24,893 bases of DNA from a virus. Each line of letters begins with the position of its first letter. Position 1 is the stretch's first letter. Below, piece by piece: positions 6,577 to 14,230 of this stretch. The stretch lies in the IMG/VR virus record IMGVR_UViG_3300042310_000116, positions 1 through 24,893 of that record. One strand, written 5' to 3'. The translations under genes were made by a program, and so were the position numbers. Under the pieces are notes generated by a model that had not been told where the DNA came from, searched no databases, and saw only the letters and a list, made by a program, of their open reading frames with translations.

Positions 6577-7316
6577 TCGACGACATAGTATCAGCTTGGA
6601 ATGAAGGTAAAACTACTATAGAAGCTACACCAACATATACCTGTAAATATTGTTCAAAGGAATTTCGTAAGGAAAGTACTTTGGCTGCGCATCTTTGTGA
6701 GCCCAAACGTCGTTGGCAACAGGAAAAGGAAGTTGGCGTACAGTTTGGTCTACAAGCATACCTACGTTTCTTTGAACTGACACAAGGGTCAGCTAAACTA
6801 AAGAGCTATGCTGACTTTGTCTCAAGTCCATACTACACAGCGTTTGTTAAATTTGGTCGTCATATTATTAATATCCGGGCTGTGAACCCTAAATTATTTA
6901 TTGAATATGTAATTAAACAAAATAAGAAGATTGACCATTGGACACATGAAGTAATATACTTAGAATACTTGCATCAATACATGCGCAAAGAAGCAGTACA
7001 AGATGCACTTGAACGAGCACTAACGGAGATGCAGAATTATGTGGATGAAAATACGGAATTATTTCCAAACGGGTTTACAGACTATTTTAGATTGGCTAAC
7101 GCAAACCGTGTTTGTCATCACATCGCTAATGGTCGTATTAGTCCTTGGATTGTGTTTAACTGCGATTCGGGCATTGCATTCTTGGATACATTGGGCGAAG
7201 AGCAAATTACACAAATAATTGCAATGATTGACCCAGAGTATTGGCAACGTAAGTTTAAGGACTACTTAGCCGATACTGAATGGACTAAACAGATTTTAAA
7301 AGATGCAGGGCTATGA
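6573..7316 (+). CDS. Zinc-finger protein, conserved in marine T4-like phages (247 aa)
   Basis: The N-terminus carries a C2H2-like finger of C2HC form: C24 and C27, then F31 and L37 as core residues, then H40 and C42 (CKYCSKEF...LAAHLC), followed by a basic KRRW. The remaining 200 residues are helical and end KQILKDAGL. Overall length and the LQAYLRFFELTQGSAKLKS region look familiar from cyanophage genomes, where I recall only 'hypothetical' or zinc-finger labels. It overlaps its neighbours by 4 bases on both sides (ATGA), so translation is coupled. Probably nucleic-acid binding; a helicase-loader or late-transcription role is possible but not shown. Confidence 0.72.
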   Translation: MIDDIVSAWNEGKTTIEATPTYTCKYCSKEFRKESTLAAHLCEPKRRWQQEKEVGVQFGLQAYLRFFELTQGSAKLKSYADFVSSPYYTAFVKFGRHIINIRAVNPKLFIEYVIKQNKKIDHWTHEVIYLEYLHQYMRKEAVQDALERALTEMQNYVDENTELFPNGFTDYFRLANANRVCHHIANGRISPWIVFNCDSGIAFLDTLGEEQITQIIAMIDPEYWQRKFKDYLADTEWTKQILKDAGL

Positions 7317-7891
7317 CCATTAAGTTTAATAGTGATATAGATATAGATTTTGCCGACCGAACAGAGATATTGAATTTAATAGATCATGTACCTGCGAGCA
7401 TACTAACTAATGGTAATTTTCGAAAACATGCGTCTGGAATCTATGCAACTGACATTCCTGTTGATCCATTTACAGGACAGGCAAGTTTAGATTATAATCT
7501 AGCTGAAGATCGCGGCTATGTTAAACTAGATTTTCTCAATGTTAATTTATATAAACAAGTTAAGAACGAACAGCATCTAATTGAACTGATGCAAGAGCCG
7601 GACTGGGCTAAACTGTATGATCCAGACGTCTGTGCAAAACTTATGCACGTTAATGGGCACTATGATTTGTTACTACAGATGCCAGAGCCCGTAGATACTA
7701 TTCCTAGACTGGCTATGTTCCTAGCTATCATTCGTCCCGCAAAAAGACACTTGGCTGGTAAGACTTGGAAGGAAGTTGCTGAAACTGTTTGGGATAAACC
7801 TGCGGATGATACTTATTATTTCAAAAAGGCTCACGGAATTGCGTACTCAAATCTGGTTGTGGTAAATCTAAACTTACTTACATCTTCCTAA
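7313..7891 (+). CDS. Miniature DNA polymerase III alpha (C-family) palm-like protein (192 aa)
   Basis: Five motifs of the bacterial DnaE catalytic core appear in the right order within 192 residues. SDIDIDFADR (7-16) matches PDFDVDF; RKHASGIY (37-44) matches GKHAGGVV; GYVKLDFLNV (68-77) matches GLVKFDFLGL; AMFLAIIRPAKR (134-145) matches ALVALFRPGP; YYFKKAHGIAY (168-178) matches YGFNKSHSAAY. The three catalytic aspartates of E. coli DnaE (D401, D403, D555) would correspond to D10, D12 and D73, all present. The PHP, thumb, beta-binding and OB regions are missing, and the whole is about a sixth of DnaE. The gene overlaps the zinc-finger gene by 4 bases. I infer descent from a C-family polymerase; activity is unknown and it may act as a small nucleotidyltransferase or regulator. 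Confidence 0.7.
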   Translation: MTIKFNSDIDIDFADRTEILNLIDHVPASILTNGNFRKHASGIYATDIPVDPFTGQASLDYNLAEDRGYVKLDFLNVNLYKQVKNEQHLIELMQEPDWAKLYDPDVCAKLMHVNGHYDLLLQMPEPVDTIPRLAMFLAIIRPAKRHLAGKTWKEVAETVWDKPADDTYYFKKAHGIAYSNLVVVNLNLLTSS

Positions 7892-8249
7892 TCAAGGTAA
7901 TCGAACGACGTTTACTTCGTTTTGACGCAATTTCTCTTAGACTTACATACGGCCCATGTTGTATTACAACATCTTTGCTGTTGAATGTTTTTAAACAAAC
8001 TCTAAACTCTGTCCAATCCTGCTTTAAAAATACGTTAATGGGTATAAGCCTATTACTTTCCCACCACCACTGATCTGCCATGGCTAAGAATACTGTTTTC
8101 TGCTCTATGGTACGCAGTGCAGCAAAGTCGTATATAGTGGTGATGAATTCATCTGCATTTTGAACAATGCCAATATAATCATTTCCACCATACGTTATAT
8201 ACGATAAGAAGGGGTATTGATCGAGTAAATTCTTGTGACTGTCTTCCAT
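7878..8249 (-). CDS. Conserved hypothetical protein on the opposite strand (123 aa)
   Basis: The only convincing minus-strand gene in the window. The 123-residue product has a compact alpha/beta look: YPFLSYITYGGNDYIGIVQN (a strand hairpin), a WWWESNRLIPINVFLKQDW centre, and a basic KRSKRRSITLIRK tail that could bind nucleic acid. From memory it resembles small unnamed proteins of marine T4-like phages. Its 3' end overlaps the polymerase-like gene by 14 bases, and 35 bases separate its start from the divergent structural gene at 8285, so any promoters there overlap. Function unknown. Confidence 0.75.
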   Translation of the reverse strand: MEDSHKNLLDQYPFLSYITYGGNDYIGIVQNADEFITTIYDFAALRTIEQKTVFLAMADQWWWESNRLIPINVFLKQDWTEFRVCLKTFNSKDVVIQHGPYVSLREIASKRSKRRSITLIRKM

Positions 8250-8259
8250 TGAGTTCCGA

Positions 8260-8267
8260 CTAAATAT
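8260..8267 (+). promoter_or_regulatory. Possible late promoter box (CTAAATAT)
   Basis: CTAAATAT in the 35-base divergent gap, 25 bases before the ATG at 8285. That spacing is nearly the same as for the better GATAAATA box at 13994 (24 bases). The match to TATAAATA is imperfect, so this is a weaker call. It would start the host-contact gene block. Confidence 0.35.
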
Positions 8268-8284
8268 ATAAAAGATGATCCAAT

Positions 8285-8776
8285 ATGCAGACTATCAAAT
8301 CGTATTTATATCCAAATAAAATCATAGTTCAATTTCTGGACCCAGCCATCTTCACAGTGAGGAATAGAGTCGTGTATAGCCGCCCAATTACAGTCTATCA
8401 AGGTATAGACAACCCGCTACAAGTTGTAGTTAACAATCAAGATCAAAAAACAATAAACACTACTGGTTACCTTGTGCAGTTAGATATACAAGATCCGATA
8501 AATCTTGGGTCTGTAGAAAGTCTAGCTGTGACTATGACTAATCCGACTAAAGGACAAGGCACCGTGACTATTCCACGAGATGTAGTTAACGCACTAGAGC
8601 AACGATTTTATAAAATAACAATTAAGTTAATTACAGTTAGCACTAATAAAGAGCAACCATTGTACATTGATGACAATTACGGAGCTCAATTAGATTTAGA
8701 AGTATTACCGGGCTGGTATGAATCTATGCCGTTAACTTTAAATTCAGTAGAAGTAATCGATGGCGGAACAATTTAA
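8285..8776 (+). CDS. Baseplate/fibre-associated protein with BppU-like N-terminal fold (163 aa)
   Basis: First gene of the virion adhesin block. Residues 28-75 (VVYSRPITVYQGIDNPLQVV, then a polar loop and TGYLVQLDIQDP) resemble the N-terminal beta-sandwich of phage baseplate upper proteins of the BppU type, which attaches receptor-binding proteins. The rest continues as beta strands (GQGTVTIPRDVV, YKITIKLI), so the protein is probably one or two beta-sandwiches. Its stop overlaps the giant fibre start by one base (TAATG), suggesting the two products are made together and assemble. An attachment role at the tail is inferred from family likeness and position. Confidence 0.6.
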   Translation: MQTIKSYLYPNKIIVQFLDPAIFTVRNRVVYSRPITVYQGIDNPLQVVVNNQDQKTINTTGYLVQLDIQDPINLGSVESLAVTMTNPTKGQGTVTIPRDVVNALEQRFYKITIKLITVSTNKEQPLYIDDNYGAQLDLEVLPGWYESMPLTLNSVEVIDGGTI

Positions 8777-11700
8777 TGACAATTTCATATGATAAACAAG
8801 TTTTAATTAAACGCGGTAATACTACTAGTGTTAGTAGTTATGTGGGTCCAATTGGCGAATTAGTATTAAACACAGATACTTTTAAAGTATATGTACACGA
8901 TGGCGTAACCGCTGGCGGGGTAGAAGTTACTGGATCAGGCGGCGGCAGTTATTCAAATGTTAATGTTAAATCATACCTACAACAGTTTGATGGTAATATT
9001 GTTCCTACTGGCAACAACGTACATACCTTAGGCAGTGTCGATCACCAATGGAAAAGTTTATATGTAAGTAGTAATACAATTTATATTAATGGTATTCCGT
9101 TAAGCCTTGATATTGGCGGCAATCTTACAATAAATGGTAGCCCAATTAGCAGCACCATAACCTACGGCGACATTAACGGTGCCCCGGTAGACATATCAGA
9201 TTTAACTGACAGTGGCAACTTATTAATTGGTACTCCGGGCCCGCAGGGTCCTCAAGGAAATGTTGGTGCACAAGGCCCACAAGGCATTCAAGGCGAACCT
9301 GGTGCCACTGGCCCACGAGGCATACAAGGAAATGTCGGTGCTCAAGGACCACAAGGAGAGCAAGGCATTCAAGGAAATGTCGGTGCACAAGGACCACAAG
9401 GTGCTCAAGGCGAAGTCGGTGCAACCGGTGCACAAGGCATACAGGGAATACAGGGCAATGTTGGTGCTCAAGGAAGTACCGGTGCACAAGGCATTCAAGG
9501 CAATGTTGGTGCTACTGGCGCACAAGGCATACAGGGAATACAGGGCAATGTTGGTGCTCAAGGAAGTACCGGAGCACAAGGCATACAAGGCAATGTAGGC
9601 CCACAAGGAAGTACCGGAGCACAAGGCATACAAGGCAATGTAGGCGATCAAGGACCACGTGGCTTTACAGGTAATACAGGTGCAACTGGTGCACAAGGTG
9701 ATACAGGTAATACAGGTGCAACTGGTGCACAAGGAACAAGTGTAACCCTATTAGGTAGTGTAGATATTGTAGGTAACTTACCTGTAACTGCTAACGTGGG
9801 CGAAGGATGGATTGTTCAATCCAGTGGTAATTTATATCTATGGAATACTATATCAAGCACATGGAATGACATAGGACAGATTGTAGGGCCTCAAGGTGAC
9901 CCAGGTGTACAAGGACCACGTGGCTTTACGGGCAACGTTGGTGCAGAAGGTCCACAGGGCATACAGGGCGAACAAGGAATACAAGGCGAACAAGGCATAC
10001 AAGGAAATATAGGTTCACAAGGCGAACAGGGCATACAAGGCGCACAAGGAATACAGGGCGAACAAGGAATACAAGGCGAACAGGGCATACAAGGCAATGT
10101 CGGTCCACAAGGCGAACAGGGCATACAGGGCGAACAGGGCATACAGGGCGAACAAGGAATACAGGGCGAACAAGGCATACAAGGAAATATAGGTTCACAA
10201 GGCGAACAGGGCATACAAGGCAATATTGGTGCTCAAGGACCACAAGGAGATCAAGGGCCACAGGGAGTTTCCGGAGCAGATGGCGCACCTGGAGCAGATG
10301 GTGCACAGGGACCAGCAGGTAATGACGGAGCACCCGGAGCAGATGCTTTATGGAACTTTACTGGTGCGTATGGTGGTGGCAATAGTTATGCTATCGGTGA
10401 TGTTGCTACCTACGGTGGCGAAACTTGGTATCGCATTGATGCTAATGGCGGCAATACAGGTAATACACCCGCTGAAGGAACATTCTGGACTAAGATAGCA
10501 GAAAAAGGCGCTGCTGGTGTCGATGCTAATCCAGACGCTGTAGTCAACGGTCTATTTAATATTACATTAAATGCCACCGGCGACTTTATTCCTAGTGCAG
10601 ACATACTACAAGACCTAGGCAGTACTACAAAAAGATTCCGTCACTTATACGTTGGACCAGGATCAGTTTACATTGGTAACAATGTTATTACAGAAGCAGC
10701 AACAGGTGGACTAGTTCTTCCAGGTGTTACTCGTGCTACAGGCTATTACGCAGAAGAAGTTGACGACGAAGATGAATGGGGCAGTAATCCCACTATCACA
10801 GGCACAGTTACAGTCATTGATGCTCAACGTTATGAAATACTAGCAGGACGACCAGCAAGTGCTAATTACGCACCAGCAACTTATATAGCACAAAAAGACG
10901 GCAATAAAGTTGACGAAATAACTGTTGACGAAACTGGCGGCGGTTGGACTCAGACTGAAGCATACTACGCTCGCGACAACAACATGTATGCTACTAACGT
11001 AGCAGATGCTATTAACAATTTTAACGCAGGCGACTGGCAACAGATTCCTTTCCGTGTAAATTTAAAAGCAGAAGACACAGAATACGAAGACATTTTTGGC
11101 GGTGGAACAACACTGCCTTCACAGTCTGGTCAAGAAGGAAAATTTTTAAGAACAGATGGCAGTAATTTAAGTTGGGTCACAGTAACTGGCGGCAATGCCG
11201 ACTTGGGTGATTTTAGCATTGACGGTAGTACACTTGAAGCTGATTCAATGACTATCAAAACCGTTGATGGTGAATTAAACATCGAGTCAGACAGTAATGT
11301 CTATGTTAAAGTCGCAGGCGGAACAAAGTATTGGTCATTTGCTAATGACGGAGTACTATCACTACCAGAAGGCGGAGACATTAGAGACAGTAATGGTAGT
11401 TCAGTATTAGGTGGCAATGCCAACACTGGAGACTTTACATTCGACGCAGACACTATCACAAACAATGACGGAATGAAACTGACTACCAATAGAGGCACAT
11501 TGGCCATGGGTACTGACATGGAAGTGCCAGGTGTAGCACAACACTTCCACATTGCCTTTGACGGTAGTAATAGTAATCCGCCCGCTAGTGATCTGTTCTT
11601 AGGTGACGACAACAACTATGTTAAATTACCTGGATATGAACTCAACCCAACTGCTCAATATGGTGTGGAGATTGGCACAAACAACAGAGGCCTTGGACCA

Positions 11701-13992
11701 CAGAATGTCGAAGTTAATGAAGTAGATGAACTTGTGCCACCTGGTGGCGTTTGGCGTTTCTTTATTGACCACGACACCTATCCTAACTTGGGCTCTGCTG
11801 TTAGCGTAGGTGACACAGTGACCACATCATGGGGGACACCCATAACTGCCACAATTACAGACGTTGTTGAAGAACCTGGCAACTACTGGAAAATCCATGT
11901 TGCTCAAGATATTACCGCTGGATTTCTTGATGAGGGAGAAACAGTCTCATTTGGTGCTTCAGGCGACAGCCATACTTGGCGTTTTGGCACAGATGGCGGA
12001 TTAGTATTCCCAGACGACACAGTTCAGACCACAGCCTACATAAGTGGCACTAACGCTAACACTGGTAACGTTGTATTCGACGGTAATCAAATGTATGTAG
12101 GTGGCACAGGTTTCTTAAATTTAGAAACCGATACCGGTGTTGCTGTTATTGGTACTAACGGTCCGCAACCATTACTTGTTAGTATAAACGAGGACGATAA
12201 AATATGGTCCTTTGATCCGGACGGTGGTATTACATTCCCAGATGCTACAGTTCAGACCACAGCCTACACTGGACAATCGGGCGGTAGTAGTACAGTAGTT
12301 CGCCAGGACACAGCACCTACAGCCTCAAATGGCACACTATGGTTTAACACAGTAGAAGGCAGACTCTACATCAAGTATAGCGATGTTTGGGTAGATGCGG
12401 CTCCTTTAGTTCAACCTCCACCAGACACTGACATTGATGTTAATTCAATCACATTCCCAGACGCTACAGTTCAGACTTCAGCATACATTAATAGGTTGGA
12501 CAACGGTGACTATACAGCATTGTTTAGTGAAGATGGGTGGTTAAGAGTACGCAAACCCAGCACTGAACAAAACTATTTTAACCTTGTACCGTTTAAAAAC
12601 GAAGACGATACATATGGAGTACAAATTGACATAGACAATCAAGCAGGTTGGTCATTTTTAAACAATGGTACTTTATCATTGCCCGCATCTAGCAATGACT
12701 TATATACAACAACTAACGCATTAATTAAATCTATCGCAGATATACAAATTAGTGCTGGAGATGATGTAGGCAGTAATTGGGTGTTTGGCGGCAATGGTGA
12801 TTTACTATTACCCCAAGGCAGCGTCATAGGTGAAACAGACACTACCACAGTTATTACACCGCCAGGAGCAAGTGCTGGTCAGAGTTTGGTTATTCGTCCA
12901 ACTTCGATCACTGGAATTACTTCCAACTATCCAAGTGGATTTGCTGACGGTGATACTATTGTATTATCTGTTACTCCTAATAATGGCGGCTCAGTAACCG
13001 GCACAGTGGATTACACATTTACAGGAGCCACTAGTGAGCAATTAGGTCGTGCGTTAACAGGCACATTGACATTTAGCAATGAAGGTTTTAAATCAATAAC
13101 TTGGACTGTACCAGTATCAAGCAGTATCACAACCTTTACATTCACACTTAGCAATGCGTCAGGATTTAGTATTAGTGCGCTTGCACCTTATACATTAACA
13201 CGAACTGGTAGTAGTGAAACAAGTCACGTTCACCTTGTAGCAGGCGATCCCACAACCACTGACCTATATCTAGGTGATGATGACCAGTATGTCAAGATTG
13301 AGAAGAATGGCGGCGATGTTGTTATTGGCACTGACGCAAATACCAAACACTGGCGCTTTGATGAAACTGGTACTACAACATTACCAGGTGCCGTGGTCAA
13401 CAGCACAGTGGCCAAGACTGGTGTAGTATTACCGACAACTACGGGTGTTGTTGACACACTGGCCCACGATTCTGTGCTGACCGGGCTAACTGATGCTACA
13501 TACGGTCCGTTTACACGAGATGTAGTGACATTCAGTGTTGTGGTAACTAGCGGAGTTATTAATTCTTTCAGTAACATTACTGTCAGCGGTGATTTACCTG
13601 TTAACGCTGTAATAGGCACACTTGACAGCGGAGATATTAGTGGCACATCAGGTACTACTATTACTTTGACAGTTGCTACAGTAGTACAAGCAACACCAAC
13701 AGCCATAGACCTAACCAAATCTATCAACAAACTAACTGACGGTGTTTACACACTGGCCAACGGTGTAGAAGGGCAGATCATGTACCTAGTGGCACAAAAT
13801 GGTGTTGTTCCGACTGACGTGAGTGTATTAGTTGCCAATAGTCGTAATATAGGCGTTGGCACGTTGTTGCCATTCAGCGTATACGACAATTCTGATGATA
13901 GTTATTATGGTAATATCGGTGGCTTCTGTACTTTAATCTTTACAGACGGTGCTTGGCAACAAAGTGGCGGAGCATGGGGTATAATAACTTAA
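8776..13992 (+). CDS. Giant collagen-like tail fibre with carbohydrate-binding module (1738 aa)
   Basis: A modular fibre. Residues 1-52 resemble the N-terminal domain of phage receptor fibres ([21 protein letters not shown]). A TLGS..W..LYV module is at 83-107. Gly-X-Y collagen-like stretches occupy about 152-320 and 371-522, separated by a 50-residue globular insert ([18 protein letters not shown]). Residues 525-575 match the CBM5/12 chitin-binding pattern (AYAIGDV-type strand, [19 protein letters not shown]). A second LGS..RF..LYV module follows near 610-640. Then come several repeats with a WxFxxDGxLxLP signature and three FPD.TVQT.AY motifs. An Ig-like region lies near 1370-1470. Gly-X-Y proteins form triple helices, so the fibre is probably trimeric. 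Likely a virion receptor-binding fibre; the receptor is unknown. It ends 25 bases before the 70-residue gene. Confidence 0.85.
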   Translation: MTISYDKQVLIKRGNTTSVSSYVGPIGELVLNTDTFKVYVHDGVTAGGVEVTGSGGGSYSNVNVKSYLQQFDGNIVPTGNNVHTLGSVDHQWKSLYVSSNTIYINGIPLSLDIGGNLTINGSPISSTITYGDINGAPVDISDLTDSGNLLIGTPGPQGPQGNVGAQGPQGIQGEPGATGPRGIQGNVGAQGPQGEQGIQGNVGAQGPQGAQGEVGATGAQGIQGIQGNVGAQGSTGAQGIQGNVGATGAQGIQGIQGNVGAQGSTGAQGIQGNVGPQGSTGAQGIQGNVGDQGPRGFTGNTGATGAQGDTGNTGATGAQGTSVTLLGSVDIVGNLPVTANVGEGWIVQSSGNLYLWNTISSTWNDIGQIVGPQGDPGVQGPRGFTGNVGAEGPQGIQGEQGIQGEQGIQGNIGSQGEQGIQGAQGIQGEQGIQGEQGIQGNVGPQGEQGIQGEQGIQGEQGIQGEQGIQGNIGSQGEQGIQGNIGAQGPQGDQGPQGVSGADGAPGADGAQGPAGNDGAPGADALWNFTGAYGGGNSYAIGDVATYGGETWYRIDANGGNTGNTPAEGTFWTKIAEKGAAGVDANPDAVVNGLFNITLNATGDFIPSADILQDLGSTTKRFRHLYVGPGSVYIGNNVITEAATGGLVLPGVTRATGYYAEEVDDEDEWGSNPTITGTVTVIDAQRYEILAGRPASANYAPATYIAQKDGNKVDEITVDETGGGWTQTEAYYARDNNMYATNVADAINNFNAGDWQQIPFRVNLKAEDTEYEDIFGGGTTLPSQSGQEGKFLRTDGSNLSWVTVTGGNADLGDFSIDGSTLEADSMTIKTVDGELNIESDSNVYVKVAGGTKYWSFANDGVLSLPEGGDIRDSNGSSVLGGNANTGDFTFDADTITNNDGMKLTTNRGTLAMGTDMEVPGVAQHFHIAFDGSNSNPPASDLFLGDDNNYVKLPGYELNPTAQYGVEIGTNNRGLGPQNVEVNEVDELVPPGGVWRFFIDHDTYPNLGSAVSVGDTVTTSWGTPITATITDVVEEPGNYWKIHVAQDITAGFLDEGETVSFGASGDSHTWRFGTDGGLVFPDDTVQTTAYISGTNANTGNVVFDGNQMYVGGTGFLNLETDTGVAVIGTNGPQPLLVSINEDDKIWSFDPDGGITFPDATVQTTAYTGQSGGSSTVVRQDTAPTASNGTLWFNTVEGRLYIKYSDVWVDAAPLVQPPPDTDIDVNSITFPDATVQTSAYINRLDNGDYTALFSEDGWLRVRKPSTEQNYFNLVPFKNEDDTYGVQIDIDNQAGWSFLNNGTLSLPASSNDLYTTTNALIKSIADIQISAGDDVGSNWVFGGNGDLLLPQGSVIGETDTTTVITPPGASAGQSLVIRPTSITGITSNYPSGFADGDTIVLSVTPNNGGSVTGTVDYTFTGATSEQLGRALTGTLTFSNEGFKSITWTVPVSSSITTFTFTLSNASGFSISALAPYTLTRTGSSETSHVHLVAGDPTTTDLYLGDDDQYVKIEKNGGDVVIGTDANTKHWRFDETGTTTLPGAVVNSTVAKTGVVLPTTTGVVDTLAHDSVLTGLTDATYGPFTRDVVTFSVVVTSGVINSFSNITVSGDLPVNAVIGTLDSGDISGTSGTTITLTVATVVQATPTAIDLTKSINKLTDGVYTLANGVEGQIMYLVAQNGVVPTDVSVLVANSRNIGVGTLLPFSVYDNSDDSYYGNIGGFCTLIFTDGAWQQSGGAWGIIT
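9229..9735 (+). repeat. Collagen-like Gly-X-Y repeat block 1
   Basis: Encodes about 168 residues of uninterrupted Gly-X-Y triplets rich in [12 protein letters not shown] and GAT. At DNA level the block is made of 9- to 45-base near-copies; for example, the run coding [18 protein letters not shown] occurs twice (about 9436-9490 and 9526-9580). Such repeats favour length change by slippage or recombination. Confidence 0.88.
9886..10341 (+). repeat. Collagen-like Gly-X-Y repeat block 2
   Basis: About 152 residues of Gly-X-Y triplets dominated by the hexapeptide GEQGIQ, which occurs four times in a row at residues 446-469. The DNA copies differ mainly by synonymous changes (caa/cag, gga/ggc). 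This suggests ongoing expansion and correction within the fibre gene. Confidence 0.88.
12001..12486 (+). repeat. Three dispersed copies of the FPD.TVQT.AY motif
   Basis: Near-identical 38- to 40-base copies coding (V/I)(T/F)[10 protein letters not shown] lie at 12001-12039, 12229-12267 and 12447-12486 within the giant fibre. A divergent fourth copy (FPDGTRQNTSA) lies near 18016-18050 in the next fibre. They mark boundaries between successive beta-rich fibre modules. Confidence 0.75.
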
Positions 13993-13993
13993 C

Positions 13994-14001
13994 GATAAAT
14001 A
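13994..14001 (+). promoter_or_regulatory. T4-like late promoter box (GATAAATA)
   Basis: GATAAATA directly after the giant-fibre stop and 24 bases before ATG 14018, with AGGA at 14008-14011 in the short leader. Identical to the box at 1957-1964 and one base from the T4 late consensus TATAAATA. It likely gives late expression of the second fibre unit independent of the 5-kb upstream gene. Confidence 0.65.
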
Positions 14002-14017
14002 CTAATAGGACAAGAAA

Positions 14018-14230
14018 ATGGCAATAACATTTCCAACAGAGCCCACACTAGGGCAAGAATACGTAGGTGACAACTCTGTGACCTACCAATGGACCGGCAG
14101 CATTTGGAGCGCACAAGTTCCTTGGCTAGCAGGTAGAGCACAGTATGTAGCAGAGGGCGGGTTTGCGGATCAAACCTACAACGATAACTTAGACAACACC
14201 ATCGACGGTGGCAACGGAGCAAAACAATGA
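14018..14230 (+). CDS. Small fibre-linker/structural protein (70 aa)
   Basis: A 70-residue protein starting MAITFPTEPTLGQEYVGDN, followed by VTYQWTGSIWSAQ. This FP..PT.GQ.Y / TYxWxGxxW pattern is common in short structural domains of marine phage tail fibres. The second half (GGFADQTYNDNLDNTIDGG) is polar and probably extended. AGGA at 14008-14011 supports the start, and the gene overlaps the following fibre by 4 bases (ATGA). I infer a small virion accessory or connector acting with that fibre. Confidence 0.68.
   Translation: MAITFPTEPTLGQEYVGDNSVTYQWTGSIWSAQVPWLAGRAQYVAEGGFADQTYNDNLDNTIDGGNGAKQ

Noticed and set aside
9223-10333. Long minus-strand and alternate-frame ORFs rich in Cys-Pro or Leu-Val-His over the collagen region
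   Set aside because: They are complements or frame shifts of the Gly-X-Y repeats, which lack stops in several frames; no ribosome sites and low-complexity composition.
9229-10341. CRISPR-like regular short repeats
   Set aside because: Repeats are in-frame Gly-X-Y coding triplets with no unique spacers of constant length.
13230-13730. Minus-strand 166-codon ORF
   Set aside because: Lies wholly within the giant fibre, Ser/Thr/Val-rich low complexity, no start signal.
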